64,000 bases of DNA from Pseudaminobacter soli (ex Li et al. 2025) (GCF_029892515.1 NZ_JARXVF010000001.1:1922001-1986000); one strand, 5' to 3'. Positions 33,173 through 45,779 are shown, counted from the first letter of the stretch. The notes: generated from the sequence alone by a model not told the origin. A program made the numbers and translations.

Positions 33173-33868
33173 CTATGCCGTGCCCATTTCCTGCAAGATA
33201 GCCTGCGCCGCCGCCCGTCTGTCAACCGCGCCGACGATGGGGCGCGCGACCACGAGATGGCTGGAGCCGTTGCGCAGGGCATCGGCCGGCGTCACTACGC
33301 GCTTCTGGTCGCCATGCTCGGCGCCGGCGGGGCGAATGCCGGGCGTCACCACCGCAAGCTCCGGCCCGACGACCTTGCGCACAGCACTTGCTTCCGCAGC
33401 CGAGCAGACGATGCCGCCCATGCCGGCGGCAAGCGCCTGTTCGGAACGGCGCAGCACCAGCGTGTGCGGGTCGTATTCATAGCCGGCATCGATCATGTCC
33501 TGCGCGTCCATCGAGGTCAGGACGGTGACGCCGAGCAGGCAGAGGTCACTTCCCCGGGCGGCTTCGACGGCTGCGCGCATCGCCTTGGGATAGGCATGCA
33601 GGGTCAGCATCGACACGCCCATCTTGACGATGTTCTCGACGCCCTTGGCGACGGTGTTGTCGATGTCGAGCAGCTTCATGTCGAGGAACACCTTTGTGCC
33701 CCCGCTTGCCAGTTCGCGGGCGAAATCGAGCCCGCCGGCGAAGGCGAGCTGATAGCCTATCTTGTAGAAGGAGGTGACCCCGTCGAGCTCGCGCACCACG
33801 GCCTCGGCTTCCTTCACCGTCGGCACGTCGAGGCCAACGATCAGGCGGTCGCGCATCATAGTTGCCAT
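33173..33868 (-). CDS. pyrF: Orotidine 5'-phosphate decarboxylase
   Basis: A 231-residue enzyme that makes UMP in the last step of pyrimidine synthesis. The catalytic tetrad region is [13 protein letters not shown] (Asp-x-Lys-x-x-Asp). The substrate-binding GLDVP is at the N-terminus, and [10 protein letters not shown] followed by [11 protein letters not shown] form the phosphate loop. Length is normal for group I OMPDC. GGAG lies before the ATG, which begins two bases after the stop of the FMN reductase gene, so the two are co-transcribed. The pmtA-dnaJ-dnaK genes lie just upstream. Confidence 0.96.
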   Translation of the reverse strand: MATMMRDRLIVGLDVPTVKEAEAVVRELDGVTSFYKIGYQLAFAGGLDFARELASGGTKVFLDMKLLDIDNTVAKGVENIVKMGVSMLTLHAYPKAMRAAVEAARGSDLCLLGVTVLTSMDAQDMIDAGYEYDPHTLVLRRSEQALAAGMGGIVCSAAEASAVRKVVGPELAVVTPGIRPAGAEHGDQKRVVTPADALRNGSSHLVVARPIVGAVDRRAAAQAILQEMGTA

Positions 33869-33870
33869 GG

Positions 33871-34461
33871 TCAGATCTCCACTCGCGTCGACAGCATCCG
33901 GGCGCGCTCGATCAGCGTGCTTGCGACCTTTTCCATGGCATGACGCAGTCGTTCCTCTTTGAACTGGCCGTTCTCATCGAAGGCCTCGCTAACGTGAGGC
34001 ACCGAGCATTGCGGCGTGATGATCTCGACCTGGCAGTTCATCAGCACCGAGCGCAGGTGATAGAGGCCTCGCACGCCGCCGAGATTGCCGTCGGAGGAGG
34101 AGCACAGCGCCGCCACCTTGCCGGAATAGGGGTGGAAGGGCTTGCCGCCCTCCTTGTGGATGCGGCTGACCCAGTCGATGGCGTTCTTGAGCAGCGGCGG
34201 GATCGAGGAATTGTATTCCGGGCTGGCGATGAGGAAGCCGTCATGCGCCGCGATCTGATGCCCGAGCCTGAAGGCATTCTCGGGAATGCCTTCTTCTTTT
34301 TCCAGATCCTGATCCATAATCGGAAGCGGATAGTCGGCCAGCGATATGCGGGTGACTTCGGCGCCCTGCAGCGCAAGTTCCCGCTGGGCGGTGTCGGCGG
34401 TCCTGATGCTATAGGCACCTGTGCGGAGCGATCCGGCAAAAACGAGGATTCGGACGGTCAT
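33871..34461 (-). CDS. NADPH-dependent FMN reductase family protein
   Basis: A 196-residue flavodoxin-fold oxidoreductase. [16 protein letters not shown] at the N-terminus is the FMN phosphate loop, and [21 protein letters not shown] (about 80-100) is the conserved flavin-binding stretch of the NADPH-FMN reductase / chromate and quinone reductase family. It reduces FMN or quinones with NAD(P)H; the physiological acceptor is open. The start at the second ATG is preferred because AGGAG lies six bases before it. It runs into pyrF with a two-base gap. Confidence 0.88.
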   Translation of the reverse strand: MTVRILVFAGSLRTGAYSIRTADTAQRELALQGAEVTRISLADYPLPIMDQDLEKEEGIPENAFRLGHQIAAHDGFLIASPEYNSSIPPLLKNAIDWVSRIHKEGGKPFHPYSGKVAALCSSSDGNLGGVRGLYHLRSVLMNCQVEIITPQCSVPHVSEAFDENGQFKEERLRHAMEKVASTLIERARMLSTRVEI

Positions 34462-34536
34462 CGGCATCTCCTGTTCGCCTTGGGGTATAGGCGAACTGGC
34501 GTCCGAATCAACCGGTCGATCGGGTTTGGTTCTCGC

Positions 34537-35145
34537 TCAGGCGTTGCCGGCGCGTCGGTAGATCCAGAGCTGGGCCGGCGGGATGTTGCGGATGACGAAG
34601 TCGAAATGCTCGACCGTATATTCTCCGCGCCGCGCCGGAACCGGCGAAAGCGGCCCATAGGTGATCTGGATGACCGGCCGGCCGACCGGCAGTCGGTCCA
34701 GTACGCCGTTGATATAGTCCACCCGCTTGCTGGTCGGAAAGTTGAGCAGCGGCACGGCGGAAATGGCGCAGTCGAAGGTGAGGCTGGCGTATTCGCCGAG
34801 CGTCCGTTCGAGGTCAAAGGCATCGCCCTGGATGACGTTCACACCCGGATAGACGCGGCGCACATGCTCGGCGAACTCGGCGGAATATTCGACGGCGAAA
34901 AGGTTCTGCGGGGCAATGCCACGCGCCAGGATGGCGCGGGTGACGACACCGGTGCCCGGTCCCAGTTCGAGAACCGGGAGGCCGGAGGCCGGATTGGCGA
35001 CCGATGCCATGCGCCTTGCGGTGATGGAGCTTGTCGGGACGATGGAGCCGACGGCCTTTGGCTTGTCGATCCATCCCTTGAAGAAGCGCAACTCGTCGTC
35101 GAACCTCATGGCGAGCGACTTACGCAATCCAGATCCAGTAGCCAT
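34537..35145 (-). CDS. pmtA: Phospholipid N-methyltransferase (PmtA type)
   Basis: A 202-residue soluble methyltransferase. FFKGWIDKPKAVGSIVPTSS at the N-terminus, motif I VLELGPGTGVVTRAIL and the later SAVPLLNFP are typical of the rhizobial PmtA group, which methylates phosphatidylethanolamine stepwise to phosphatidylcholine using SAM. Related proteins are mis-labelled as rRNA adenine methyltransferases because of motif I. Two start codons lie six bases apart; spacing to AGGAG favours the second. It is a single gene between dnaJ and the FMN reductase. Confirmation of the substrate would need lipid analysis. Confidence 0.82.
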   Translation of the reverse strand: MATGSGLRKSLAMRFDDELRFFKGWIDKPKAVGSIVPTSSITARRMASVANPASGLPVLELGPGTGVVTRAILARGIAPQNLFAVEYSAEFAEHVRRVYPGVNVIQGDAFDLERTLGEYASLTFDCAISAVPLLNFPTSKRVDYINGVLDRLPVGRPVIQITYGPLSPVPARRGEYTVEHFDFVIRNIPPAQLWIYRRAGNA

Positions 35146-35221
35146 CGGCATCGTCTCCTGCGTCTCGCCCCCGAGCAGCCTTACCTAGCGTTAGCCGGTC
35201 GGCATTCGCAAGGTAAAATAG

Positions 35222-35258
35222 GGCCCCGCAGCGCAAAACCAACAATGCGTTGCGGGCC
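35222..35258 (-). terminator. Probable terminator after dnaJ
   Basis: An imperfect GC stem (about 11 pairs with one mismatch and one bulge) just past the dnaJ stop, followed on the minus strand by TATTTT. Confidence 0.45.
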
Positions 35259-35260
35259 TA

Positions 35261-36397
35261 TCATTCGCCAAAGGATTCGAAGAAGTCCTTCATGCGGGCA
35301 AAGAAGCCGCTCGACTGCGGGCTGTTCTCCTGCGACGAGAGCTGCTCGAACTCCTCGAGGAGCTCGCGCTGGCGCTTGGTCAGGTTCTGCGGCGTTTCCA
35401 CAACCGTCTGGATATAGAGGTCGCCGATCGTCGACTGGCGCAGCACCGGCATGCCCTTGCCCTTCAGGCGGAACTGGCGGCCATTCTGCGTGCCTTCCGT
35501 CACTTTTACGCGCGTCTGGGTGCCATCCAGCGTCGCCACCTCGAAGGAGCCGCCAAGCGCGGCGGTGGTCATCGAGATTGGCACCTTGCAGTAAAGGTCG
35601 GCGCCGTCGCGCTGGAAGAACTCATGCGGCTTGACCGAAAGGAAGATGTAGAGGTCGCCTGCCGGACCGCCGCGATAGCCCGCCTCACCCTCGCCAGACA
35701 GGCGAATGCGCGTGCCATCCTCGATACCTGCCGGAATATTGACCGACAGCGCGCGCTCTTCGGTGACGCGGCCCTGGCCGGCGCACTTGCCGCAGGGGTC
35801 CTTGATCGTCGTGCCGCGGCCCTGACACTGCGGGCAGGTGCGCTCGACAGAGAAGAAGCCCTGGCTGGCGCGGACGCGGCCGGAGCCGGAGCACATGGAG
35901 CAGGTAACCGGCTGGGTGCCGGGCTTGGCGCCCGAGCCGGAACATTCGGTGCAGGAGATGGAGGTTGGCACGCGGATTTGCGCCGTCTTGCCGCTAAAAG
36001 CTTCCTCCAGCGAGATCTCCATATTGTAGCGAAGATCGGCGCCGCGCTCGCGGCCGCCCGAGGAGCGACGGCGCCCGCCGCCCATCATCTCGCCGAAGAT
36101 GTCCTCGAAAATGTCTGAGAATCCGCCGCCCCCGAACCCGTTGGCGAAACCGTTGCCGCCGCCCATGCCGCCATTCTCGAAGGCTGCGTGGCCGAAGCGA
36201 TCATAGGCCGCGCGCTTCTGAGGGTCCTTCAGGCACTCATAGGCTTCGTTGATTTCCTTGAACTTGTGCTCGCAGGCATCGTCGCCCGGATTGCGATCGG
36301 GGTGGAACTGCATAGCGAGCTTGCGAAAGGCGCTCTTCAGTTCCTTTTCGTCTGCGCCCCGCTGGACGCCAAGCGTTTCGTAAAAGTCGGCTTTCAT
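35261..36397 (-). CDS. dnaJ: Chaperone protein DnaJ
   Basis: A 378-residue class I J-protein, co-chaperone of DnaK. The J domain (about 1-72) has HPD in QFHPDRN. A Gly/Phe-rich linker ([13 protein letters not shown]) follows. The zinc-binding region has four CxxCxGxG repeats: [24 protein letters not shown] and CGKCAGQG. The two C-terminal substrate-binding domains end the protein. It follows dnaK by about 200 bases, with a terminator hairpin between, so it may be expressed by read-through or from its own promoter. Confidence 0.97.
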   Translation of the reverse strand: MKADFYETLGVQRGADEKELKSAFRKLAMQFHPDRNPGDDACEHKFKEINEAYECLKDPQKRAAYDRFGHAAFENGGMGGGNGFANGFGGGGFSDIFEDIFGEMMGGGRRRSSGGRERGADLRYNMEISLEEAFSGKTAQIRVPTSISCTECSGSGAKPGTQPVTCSMCSGSGRVRASQGFFSVERTCPQCQGRGTTIKDPCGKCAGQGRVTEERALSVNIPAGIEDGTRIRLSGEGEAGYRGGPAGDLYIFLSVKPHEFFQRDGADLYCKVPISMTTAALGGSFEVATLDGTQTRVKVTEGTQNGRQFRLKGKGMPVLRQSTIGDLYIQTVVETPQNLTKRQRELLEEFEQLSSQENSPQSSGFFARMKDFFESFGE

Positions 36398-36541
36398 TGT
36401 ATCCCGCGACCCGGATTTTCAATGTCTTGATGCATCGTTTCGTCCGTCATCTTCGGCGGCACAGCATCCGATTTAGTAATCCCCGCGCCCAGATACCAGA
36501 GTTACAGTGCTTCGAGGGGGTGGATTTTTACGCTCAGTTGC

Positions 36542-36573
36542 AAAAAGGCCCGGCAAACCGCGCCGGGCCTTTT
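36542..36573 (-). terminator. Rho-independent terminator between dnaK and dnaJ
   Basis: Stem AAAAGGCCCGGC/GCCGGGCCTTTT with a seven-base loop, 23 bases past the dnaK stop, with a T-run on the minus strand. It would reduce dnaJ expression relative to dnaK. Confidence 0.85.
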
Positions 36574-36595
36574 GATGAGACTTGGGTCGAGCCCG

Positions 36596-38515
<1,920 letters not shown>

Positions 38516-38635
38516 TTCGTTCTCTCCACTTAGCAAGCTGCCAGGACCCATCAGGCGTTCCTGCGGCAGCCCCTTGGTTCACAAGAAAATACACCCGACG
38601 CCGCCTCGGTTGCGGCAATCGGGACGATCATCGGG

Positions 38636-38667
38636 CGTATATAAGAAGAGGTCTCACACTGCGCAAG
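38636..38667 (-). promoter_or_regulatory. RpoH (sigma32) heat-shock promoter of dnaK
   Basis: On the minus strand CTTG is followed after 18 bases by CTTATATACG, an exact match to the alphaproteobacterial RpoH -10 consensus CYTATNTNNG, with the right spacing and position. Confidence 0.7.
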
Positions 38668-38732
38668 CGCCCAGAAGGACCCCTCCAAGTCGCATATTGG
38701 TCAAATCGATCCGGCCACACCATATTGGATAT

Positions 38733-39836
38733 ATGAGCCGCAACCGGATGATCGATCTCTTTGCGCAGCGCCGCAATCGCATGGCGAACACGATCCATAC
38801 CTGGATGCTCGGCGCCGCCGGCCTGTTCCTGCTTGCGGTGACTGCCTGGGCCTTTGGCGGCCCCACCGGAATGATCTGCGCGCTGATCTTCGGCGCGATC
38901 TCGATGGCGGCGATCCGCCGGATCACCCCGCAGATGGTGCTGAGCATGTACAAGGCCCGGCCCGTATCGCCCGAAACCTTCCCGGCGGGCCTGCGAATCG
39001 TTTCCGAACTGTCCCGACGCGCCGGCCTGCCAAGCATACCGAAGCTGCACATCATCCCCTCCCAGATGATGAACGCCTTCGCCGTCGGCCGGCGCGAGGA
39101 TTCGGCCATCGCCATCACCGATGCGCTGGCGCGTAACCTGTCGACGCGCGAGCTGGCCGGCGTGCTAGCCCACGAAATGAGCCACATCGCCAACGAGGAC
39201 GTGAAGGTGATGGCCTTTGCCGACATGGTGGCCCGCTTCACCTCCATCATGTCGACGGTCGGCCTGTTCTCGCTGTTCTTCAACATCGGCGGTTTCGTCG
39301 GCGGCACCGGTCACCACGTGCCGTGGCTGGGCGTGATCGTGCTGCTCATGGCCCCCACGATCGGCGGGCTGCTGCAGATGGCGCTGTCGCGCACTCGCGA
39401 ATTCGACGCGGACCTCGGCGCTGCGAGCCTGACCGGCGACCCGGACGGCCTTGCCTCGGCGCTGACCAAGCTCGAACAGGCGCAGGGCCGGCGCTGGGAA
39501 AGCATCCTGCTGCCCGGCGGGCGCATTCCCGATCCGTCGATCCTGCGCACCCATCCCCGCACAGAAGACCGCATCGCCCGGCTGATGGCGTTGAAGTCGG
39601 CGCATGCCGGCGAAGCGCCCCTCGACGCCTATGCCATGTCGCCGCGCCGGAAGAGCCATTCGATCGTTCCGCATATCCGACCGTCGTCCGGACCACATTT
39701 CGGCGGAATGGGCTTTCCTACGCTTTTCGCCATGGAGCCCGACAGTGATCTCGACAGGCCGGCCAGCGACGTGGCGCTCAACCCGCCAAAGGGGCGCCCG
39801 CGCATCCGGCTGACACGCGGCGGCGTCTACTGGTGA
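38733..39836 (+). CDS. M48 family zinc metallopeptidase, HtpX-like
   Basis: A 367-residue membrane protease. Two helices near residues 25-60 anchor it, and two more lie near 170-210. The zinc site is HEMSH at 147-151 with the third ligand in SRTREFDADLGAA, as in HtpX, which degrades damaged membrane proteins under stress. The C-terminus after about 300 is a longer, Pro/Arg-rich tail than in E. coli HtpX. The start is one of two nearby ATGs (38733 or 38748). It is divergent from dnaK, sharing a 217-base gap, which would suit stress regulation. I saw no second RpoH promoter on its strand. Confidence 0.85.
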   Translation: MSRNRMIDLFAQRRNRMANTIHTWMLGAAGLFLLAVTAWAFGGPTGMICALIFGAISMAAIRRITPQMVLSMYKARPVSPETFPAGLRIVSELSRRAGLPSIPKLHIIPSQMMNAFAVGRREDSAIAITDALARNLSTRELAGVLAHEMSHIANEDVKVMAFADMVARFTSIMSTVGLFSLFFNIGGFVGGTGHHVPWLGVIVLLMAPTIGGLLQMALSRTREFDADLGAASLTGDPDGLASALTKLEQAQGRRWESILLPGGRIPDPSILRTHPRTEDRIARLMALKSAHAGEAPLDAYAMSPRRKSHSIVPHIRPSSGPHFGGMGFPTLFAMEPDSDLDRPASDVALNPPKGRPRIRLTRGGVYW

Positions 39837-39848
39837 AGGCCTTTTTTG

Positions 39849-39895
39849 GAGCATGATCTTGTCCGAAAAGTCTGCAACTTTTCGGGATCATGCTC
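39849..39895. repeat. Palindromic intergenic repeat (GAGCATGATC type)
   Basis: A 47-base near-perfect hairpin: outer arms GAGCATGATC/GATCATGCTC and inner arms CCGAAAAGT/ACTTTTCGG. Its end touches the stop codon of the convergent oxidoreductase gene, and TTTTTT precedes it. Elements of this sequence type are common between rhizobial genes and may act as terminators. Confidence 0.75.
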
Positions 39896-40881
39896 TAGAC
39901 CTGTTCCCAGCCGTCGTGCTCGCCGGCGCGGAAAATGGCATCGATCATCTGCTGGTTGAGGACCGAGTTCTCCAGCGTGAAGACTGGCTCGCCACTGCCT
40001 TGCGCGGCACGGGCAAAAGCCTCGACTTGCAGCCGGTACTGGCGCGTTCCGGGGAAACGGAACACTGTCGCCTCATTGCGTTTCTGGTTGTGCAGCTCGA
40101 CCCTGTGGTGGTCATAGTCGCCGGCATTGAAGGGGGCATGCACCTCGATCAAGCCCGTCTCGCCGTGGAACACCATGGATTGGCGCAGTGCCATCTGGGT
40201 GGAGCAATAGAAGCTCAGCTCGAAATCGCCGAAATCGGCTTTGACGCTGGAATAGATATCCGTACCGAACCCCCTGTCCCACTCGATCCTTGCCTGGATG
40301 CGCAGCGGCTCCTTGCCCGTCACCAGCCGGGTCGTCACCGTCGGGTAGACGCCGATGTCGAGTAGCGCGCCGCCGCCGAGGTCAGGCTGGTTGCGCATAT
40401 TGCCCGGATCGACGTTGAAATAGCTGAAGGCGCCCTGCACGTGGCGCAGCCGGCCGATGGCGCCATCGGCGGTCAGCTCGCGCACCTTTCGCCACTGCGG
40501 ATGATAAAACACCATGAAGGCTTCGCTGATCAGCACCTTTTTCCGGTCGCGAATCTCGATCAGCGGGGCGATGTCCTCGGCTTTCAGCGCCAGCGGCTTC
40601 TCGACCAGCACATGTTTTCCCGCCTGAGCCGCCTTGGCCGCCCATTCGACATGCTGCGAGGTGGGCAGCGGGATATAGACGCCATCGACCACATCCGAAG
40701 CCAGAAGCTCCTCATAGGAGCCAAAGGCATGCGGCGCACCGAAACGATCGGCCAACGCACGAGCCTTGCCGGCATCGCGGCTGGCGATGGCCGCGACCAC
40801 GCCATTGTCGGCATCGGCGATCGCCGGCAGCACCTGCTCGCGCGCGATCTTGGCCGTCGACAAAACTCCCCACCGAAACAT
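39895..40881 (-). CDS. Gfo/Idh/MocA family oxidoreductase
   Basis: A 328-residue NAD(P)-dependent sugar-type dehydrogenase. The N-terminal Rossmann domain begins [20 protein letters not shown], with [18 protein letters not shown] and the catalytic EKP (VLVEKPLAL) near residue 95. The second domain has [14 protein letters not shown], whose Asp and His/Tyr positions complete the active site. Members oxidise sugars, inositol or dihydrodiols; nothing in the neighbourhood points to the substrate. It is a single gene, 47 bases before a repeat element, separated from the nucleotidyltransferase-fold gene by 65 bases. Confidence 0.88.
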   Translation of the reverse strand: MFRWGVLSTAKIAREQVLPAIADADNGVVAAIASRDAGKARALADRFGAPHAFGSYEELLASDVVDGVYIPLPTSQHVEWAAKAAQAGKHVLVEKPLALKAEDIAPLIEIRDRKKVLISEAFMVFYHPQWRKVRELTADGAIGRLRHVQGAFSYFNVDPGNMRNQPDLGGGALLDIGVYPTVTTRLVTGKEPLRIQARIEWDRGFGTDIYSSVKADFGDFELSFYCSTQMALRQSMVFHGETGLIEVHAPFNAGDYDHHRVELHNQKRNEATVFRFPGTRQYRLQVEAFARAAQGSGEPVFTLENSVLNQQMIDAIFRAGEHDGWEQV

Positions 40882-40946
40882 TCTTTTGACTCCCCCGCTC
40901 TCGTGGACGGCTGGAGGCTAAAGGCAGTCGCGCCGGAAGGAAAGCC

Positions 40947-41549
40947 TCACCAGGCCTCGACCGCCAGCTCCGGCCACATCGCCTGGGCGCGTGAGGATTT
41001 GGTCTCATAGGTCGCGCGGTTGTCGAGAATGCGGTTGGGCACCATGCGCAGTGAAAAGATGTCGTCCAGCCCGAAGGGCGCGCAGACTTCCATCTCTCCT
41101 GTCGCATCGAGCCTGACACCGACGGCGTGCGTCCTGGCGGCGAAATGGCCAAGGGATTCGGCACTGGAGGTAAGCGGCTCCCGACGCTGGCCGAAATGCT
41201 GTTCGAACCACAGGTGGACCCGCGCCTGGTTGCGGATCTCGACGGGGTGGCTCAGACCGGCAAAAACCTCTGCCCCCTTGCGGATGGCTACGTCCTCGGC
41301 TTCCCAAGACAGGTCGCTGGCGTCGAAATAGAACAGGTCGACATCCTTGATGCCATAACCCGAGGGTTTGCCCGTCAGATGGTTCCAGACGGTGTTGTAG
41401 AGCGCGCCCGAGACGATCCACCAGTCAGGCAAATCCAGCCTGTCGGCGCGCCGCAGAGCCTCGCCGACCAGCGGATCGGCTAGCAGGATCGAGACCAGAT
41501 GCTCGCGCTGCTGCTCGAAGGGCAGGCCCGAAAGGCGCAGATGGGTCAT
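40947..41549 (-). CDS. Nucleotidyltransferase-fold protein (DUF925)
   Basis: A 200-residue protein of the NTP_transf_6 / DUF925 family. The minimal nucleotidyltransferase motif is visible: WWIVSGALYNTVWNHL near the N-terminus and the metal-binding pair in KDVDLFYFDASDLSWEAED. HLWFEQHFG and THAVGVRLDATGEMEVCAPFGLDDIFSLRMVPN fill the second half. The members resemble pol-beta-type transferases but no reaction is assigned. The ATG with GGAG five bases upstream is preferred over a GTG six codons earlier. Confidence 0.8.
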   Translation of the reverse strand: MTHLRLSGLPFEQQREHLVSILLADPLVGEALRRADRLDLPDWWIVSGALYNTVWNHLTGKPSGYGIKDVDLFYFDASDLSWEAEDVAIRKGAEVFAGLSHPVEIRNQARVHLWFEQHFGQRREPLTSSAESLGHFAARTHAVGVRLDATGEMEVCAPFGLDDIFSLRMVPNRILDNRATYETKSSRAQAMWPELAVEAW

Positions 41550-41632
41550 GAGGACTCCGCTCGGCACGAATCGATCAAAGTCGACACCGCGACAAGGCCC
41601 CGGTCAACTGACAGCCAGATGACAGCCCAAGC

Positions 41633-41658
41633 AAAAAGGGCGCCGGATGGCGCCCTTT
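41633..41658 (-). terminator. Rho-independent terminator after pheT
   Basis: Stem AAAGGGCGCC/GGCGCCCTTT with loop GGAT and a T-run on the minus strand, 22 bases past the pheT stop. Confidence 0.88.
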
Positions 41659-41679
41659 CCTTGGTCCTTTGAGAAGCTA

Positions 41680-44085
41680 TCAGCCGCGCAGCACGCCGCC
41701 GGTCTGCTTCTTGACGTTTTCGACAATCTTGGCCGCAAGCGCCTCGAAATCCTCGTCGGTCAGCGTGCGCTCGACCGGCTGGATCGAGACCTCGATGGCG
41801 ATCGACTTCTTGCCCTCGCCGAGCGATGCGCCCTCGAACACGTCGAAGACCGAAACGCCGGTGATCAGCTTCTTGTCGGCGCCGGCGGCGGCGCGCGTCA
41901 GCGTGCCGGCCTCGACCGCCTTGTCGACCACGAAGGCGAAATCGCGCTTCACCGCCTGGAAGGCCGAAAGCTCGAGCTTCGGCTTGGTGCGGGTGGGCTT
42001 GGCCTTCGGCTCCGGGATGGCGTCGATGAAGACTTCGAAGCCGGCGACCGGGCCGGAGACGTCGAGCGCCTCAAGCGTCCTGGGGTGGAATTCGCCGAAG
42101 GTGCCGAGCACGGTCTTGGGCCCGAGCTTGATCACGCCCGAGCGACCCGGGTGGTACCACGAGGGCGCACCCGTCTCGACCTGCAGCTTGTCCACCGGCG
42201 CGCCGGCGGCCTCAAGGGCTGCGAGCGCGTCGGCCTTGGCATCGAACACGCCGACCGCACCGGCATTGCCGGCCCAGCTGCGGCCTGCGCCGTCCAGCTT
42301 GGCCGTGCCGCGGCGCACGCCGGCGGCAACGCGACGCTGCGCTTCGGGCGTGTCGGTTTCATAGGTGCCGGAGACCTCGAACAGCGCGACGTCGCCAAAA
42401 CCGCGATCGGCATTGCGCTGGGCGGCCGTCAGCAGGCCCGGCAGCAGCGAGGGGCGCATGTCGGACATGTCGGCCGCAATCGGGTTGGCGAGCTTCAGCT
42501 CGGGCTTGCCGCCGCCGAACAGCTCGGCCTGCTTGGCCGAGATAAACGACCAGGTGACCGCCTCCATCATGCCGCGGACGGCAAGTGCGCGCCGCGCCGA
42601 GCGGCTGCGGATCTGCAGCGTGGTGAGGATCTTGCCGTTGACTGCATCGTGGCTGCCGAGCGGCTGCGGCGCGATCTCGTCGACGCCATGGATGCGCATG
42701 ACCTCTTCCACCAGATCGGCCTTGCCGTCGACATCCGGGCGCCAGGACGGCACCTCGACATCAACGACATCGCTGTTGCCCAGCGGCTTGAAGCCGAGGC
42801 GCGAGAGTATCGAAAGGCTTTCGTCCTTGGGAACCTCGATGCCGGTGAGGCGCTTCACCTCCGAAACCGGGAAGGACACGACCTTCGGCTTGTGGCCGGC
42901 ATAGCCGACAACCTCGGTCTCGGCCGGCTCGCCGCCGCAGAGGTCGAGCACCATGCGCGTCGCTAGCTCCAGCCCCGGAACCATGAATTCAGGGTCGACG
43001 CCGCGCTCGAAGCGGTAACGCGCATCGGTGATGATGCCGAGATGGCGGCCGGTGCGGGCGACATTCAGCGGCTCCCACAGAGCGGACTCGATCAGCACGT
43101 CTGTGGTGTTCTCGTCGCAACCCGAATGCGCGCCGCCCATGATGCCGGCGATCGACTCGACGCCTTCGGCATCGGCAATCACGCACATCTCGGACGTCAG
43201 CTCATATTCGCGCCCGTCGAGCGCCAGCACCTTCTCGCCGTCCTTGGCGCGGCGCACGGTGAGGTTGCCGGCGACCTTCTTGGCGTCGAACACATGTAGC
43301 GGCCGGCCGCGATCGAAGGTCATGTAGTTGGTGATGTCGACCAGCGTGTTGATGGGGCGCAGGCCAATGGCGATGAGCCGTTGCTGCATCCACTTCGGCG
43401 ACGGGCCGTTCTTGACGCCGCGCACGAGGCGAAGCGCGAAACCGGGGCAGAGCTCCGGCGCCTCGATGGTGAGCTTGACCGGCGTTTCGCCCTTGCCGGC
43501 AACCGGCTCGACCGGCGCCGTCTTGAGCTTGCCGAGGCCGGAAGCGGCGAGATCGCGCGCGATGCCGTAGACGCCCGTGGCGTCCGGGCGGTTCGGCGTC
43601 AGGTTGATCTCGATGACCGGGTCGTCGAGCTTGGCGTAAGACGCATAGGACGTGCCGACCGGCGCATCCTCAGGCAGCTCGATGATGCCGTTGTGCTCGT
43701 CCGAAAGCTCAAGCTCGCGCTCGGAGCACATCATGCCGTGGCTTTCGACGCCGCGGATCTTGCCGATCGACAGCGTGACATCGATGCCGGGAACATAGGT
43801 GCCAGGGGCGGCAAAGGCGCCGATCAGTCCGGCGCGCGCATTGGGAGCGCCGCAGACGACCTGGATGGGCGCGCCCGCACCGGTGTCGACCGAGAGCACC
43901 TGCAGCTTGTCGGCGTCGGGGTGACGCGCGGCCGTCAGCACCTTGGCGATGACGAACGGCTTCAGCGCGGCCTTGTCGTCGACGGCTTCGACTTCGAGGC
44001 CGATCGAGGTCAGGCGCTCGACGATTTCCTCGAGCGACGCGTCGGTCTCGAGATGGTCTTTCAGCCAGGAGAGTGTGAATTTCAT
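41680..44085 (-). CDS. pheT: Phenylalanine-tRNA ligase beta subunit
   Basis: An 801-residue subunit of the (alpha-beta)2 class II synthetase. The N-terminal tRNA-binding (EMAP-like) domain (about 40-150: [32 protein letters not shown]) is followed by the B3/B4 editing domain, the B5 helix-turn-helix domain, a catalytic-like core ([15 protein letters not shown]) and the C-terminal ferredoxin-fold anticodon-binding domain ([17 protein letters not shown]). AGGGATAG precedes the ATG. It follows pheS by 22 bases and closes the transcription unit at a terminator. Confidence 0.97.
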   Translation of the reverse strand: MKFTLSWLKDHLETDASLEEIVERLTSIGLEVEAVDDKAALKPFVIAKVLTAARHPDADKLQVLSVDTGAGAPIQVVCGAPNARAGLIGAFAAPGTYVPGIDVTLSIGKIRGVESHGMMCSERELELSDEHNGIIELPEDAPVGTSYASYAKLDDPVIEINLTPNRPDATGVYGIARDLAASGLGKLKTAPVEPVAGKGETPVKLTIEAPELCPGFALRLVRGVKNGPSPKWMQQRLIAIGLRPINTLVDITNYMTFDRGRPLHVFDAKKVAGNLTVRRAKDGEKVLALDGREYELTSEMCVIADAEGVESIAGIMGGAHSGCDENTTDVLIESALWEPLNVARTGRHLGIITDARYRFERGVDPEFMVPGLELATRMVLDLCGGEPAETEVVGYAGHKPKVVSFPVSEVKRLTGIEVPKDESLSILSRLGFKPLGNSDVVDVEVPSWRPDVDGKADLVEEVMRIHGVDEIAPQPLGSHDAVNGKILTTLQIRSRSARRALAVRGMMEAVTWSFISAKQAELFGGGKPELKLANPIAADMSDMRPSLLPGLLTAAQRNADRGFGDVALFEVSGTYETDTPEAQRRVAAGVRRGTAKLDGAGRSWAGNAGAVGVFDAKADALAALEAAGAPVDKLQVETGAPSWYHPGRSGVIKLGPKTVLGTFGEFHPRTLEALDVSGPVAGFEVFIDAIPEPKAKPTRTKPKLELSAFQAVKRDFAFVVDKAVEAGTLTRAAAGADKKLITGVSVFDVFEGASLGEGKKSIAIEVSIQPVERTLTDEDFEALAAKIVENVKKQTGGVLRG

Positions 44086-44107
44086 TTTTCTATCCCTCGC
44101 CGCTCGA

Positions 44108-45193
44108 TCAGTTGCTCAGCCCGCCGAACAAGGTCGGTATGTCGAGCGGACGGAATCCGTAATGGGCCAGCCAGCGGACATCGGCGTCGAAGAAGGCCCG
44201 CAGGTCCGGCATGCCGTATTTCAGCATGGCGATGCGGTCGATGCCCATGCCCCAGGCAAAGCCCTGGTACTCGTCGGGGTCGAGCCCGCCGGCGCGCAGC
44301 ACGTTGGGGTGCACCATGCCGCAGCCGAGGATCTCCATCCAGTCGCTGCCTTCGCCGAAGCGCACTTCGCCCGGACGCGAGCGGTCGCACTGGATGTCGA
44401 CTTCCAAGCTCGGCTCCGTGAAGGGGAAGAAGCTCGGGCGGAAGCGCATCTTGACCGACGGCACTTCGAAGAAGGCCTTGCAGAACTCTTCCAGCACCCA
44501 CTTCATGTTGGCGACATTGGCCGTCTTGTCGATGACCAGGCCCTCGACCTGATGGAACATCGGCGAGTGGGTGGCGTCGCTGTCCTGGCGGTAAGTCTTG
44601 CCCGGAATGACGATACGGATCGGCGGCTTCTGCGTCTCCATGGTGCGGATCTGCACCGGCGAGGTGTGCGTGCGCAGCACCTTGCGCTCGCCCTTCTCAT
44701 CCGGATTGAAGAAGAAGGTGTCGTGCATCTCGCGCGCCGGATGGCCTTCGGGGAAGTTCAGCGCGGTGAAATTGTAATAGTCGGTCTCGACGTCCGGACC
44801 CTCGGCGATCGAAAAGCCGAGGTCGCCGAAGATCGCCGCGATCTCGTCGATGACCTGGCTGATGGGATGGATGCGGCCGCGTTCGGCCGGCAACCCACGA
44901 ACCGGCAGCGTGACGTCGACCTTCTCGGCGGCGAGGCGCACGGCAATCGCCGCATCCTTCAGCTCGGCCTTGCGGGCGACCAGCGCGTCGGTGACGCGGT
45001 TCTTCAGGCCATTGATGACCGGGCCCATCGACTGGCGCTCTTCCGGGCTCATGGCGCCGAGCGTCTTCAGCCGTTCGGAGATCGTGCCCTTCTTGCCCAG
45101 TGCGGCCACGCGCACGGCCTCGATCGCCTGCTCGTCGGAGGCCGCTGCAATGGCCTCGGTGATCGATCGTTCGAGTTGATCAATTTCTGTCAT
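44108..45193 (-). CDS. pheS: Phenylalanine-tRNA ligase alpha subunit
   Basis: A 361-residue catalytic subunit. An N-terminal coiled coil (about 1-85) binds tRNA. The class II core shows motif 2 in [19 protein letters not shown] and motif 3 in [21 protein letters not shown]-like [13 protein letters not shown] and FNFTALN-type substrate residues are in place. The start is the second of two nearby ATGs, six bases after AGGG; it gives the usual length. A terminator hairpin stands between rplT and this gene, so pheST may be controlled by attenuation or have its own promoter. Confidence 0.97.
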   Translation of the reverse strand: MTEIDQLERSITEAIAAASDEQAIEAVRVAALGKKGTISERLKTLGAMSPEERQSMGPVINGLKNRVTDALVARKAELKDAAIAVRLAAEKVDVTLPVRGLPAERGRIHPISQVIDEIAAIFGDLGFSIAEGPDVETDYYNFTALNFPEGHPAREMHDTFFFNPDEKGERKVLRTHTSPVQIRTMETQKPPIRIVIPGKTYRQDSDATHSPMFHQVEGLVIDKTANVANMKWVLEEFCKAFFEVPSVKMRFRPSFFPFTEPSLEVDIQCDRSRPGEVRFGEGSDWMEILGCGMVHPNVLRAGGLDPDEYQGFAWGMGIDRIAMLKYGMPDLRAFFDADVRWLAHYGFRPLDIPTLFGGLSN

Positions 45194-45274
45194 CGTCATC
45201 CCTTTGGCCGATTGCGGCCCGTGATCCGAGATATCGCCGGTCGCCCGGCTGCCGTTTCCGGCCTTTTTCATGCG

Positions 45275-45307
45275 AAAAACCCGCGCTAGCCCTGCCAGCG
45301 CGGGTTT
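45275..45307 (-). terminator. Rho-independent terminator or attenuator between rplT and pheS
   Basis: Stem AAACCCGCGCT/AGCGCGGGTTT with a nine-base loop and a run of five T on the minus strand, 40 bases past the rplT stop and about 80 before pheS. Confidence 0.85.
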
Positions 45308-45346
45308 CCCAGTCAGTTGATGTCGAAGCTTGGGAAGCGCTGGTCT

Positions 45347-45748
45347 TTAAGCGACTGCGCTTTCAAAAGCGTTCGGGGTCGTGTTCTTCAGGTACTCAAG
45401 CGCGACCTTGGCCTTGGCAACGAGCGCGGCGAAAGCCTGCGGCTCGTGGATGGCCATGTCGGACAGCACCTTGCGATCGATCTCGATGCCGGCCTTGTTG
45501 AGACCGTCGATGAAGCGGCCATAGGTCAGGCCATGCTCACGCACAGCGGCGTTGATGCGCTGGACCCAGAGGGCGCGGAAGTTGCGCTTGCGAACCTTGC
45601 GGTCGCGATAGGCATACTGCAGCGACTTCTCGACCGCCTGCTTGGCGATGCGGATGGTGTTCTTGCGACGGCCGTAGAAACCCTTGGCGGCTTTCAGGAC
45701 CTTCTTGTGCTTGGCGTGGGAGGTAACGCCTCTCTTTACACGTGCCAT
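45347..45748 (-). CDS. rplT: 50S ribosomal protein L20
   Basis: A 133-residue basic protein that binds 23S rRNA early in assembly of the large subunit. It begins [23 protein letters not shown] and shows the family stretch [28 protein letters not shown] lies eight bases before the ATG. It follows rpmI by 31 bases. In many bacteria L20 represses its own operon by binding the mRNA; no leader pseudoknot was identified by eye here. Confidence 0.98.
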   Translation of the reverse strand: MARVKRGVTSHAKHKKVLKAAKGFYGRRKNTIRIAKQAVEKSLQYAYRDRKVRKRNFRALWVQRINAAVREHGLTYGRFIDGLNKAGIEIDRKVLSDMAIHEPQAFAALVAKAKVALEYLKNTTPNAFESAVA

Positions 45749-45779
45749 GTCATGATCTCCTTAAAACGCGTAGCCGGGC

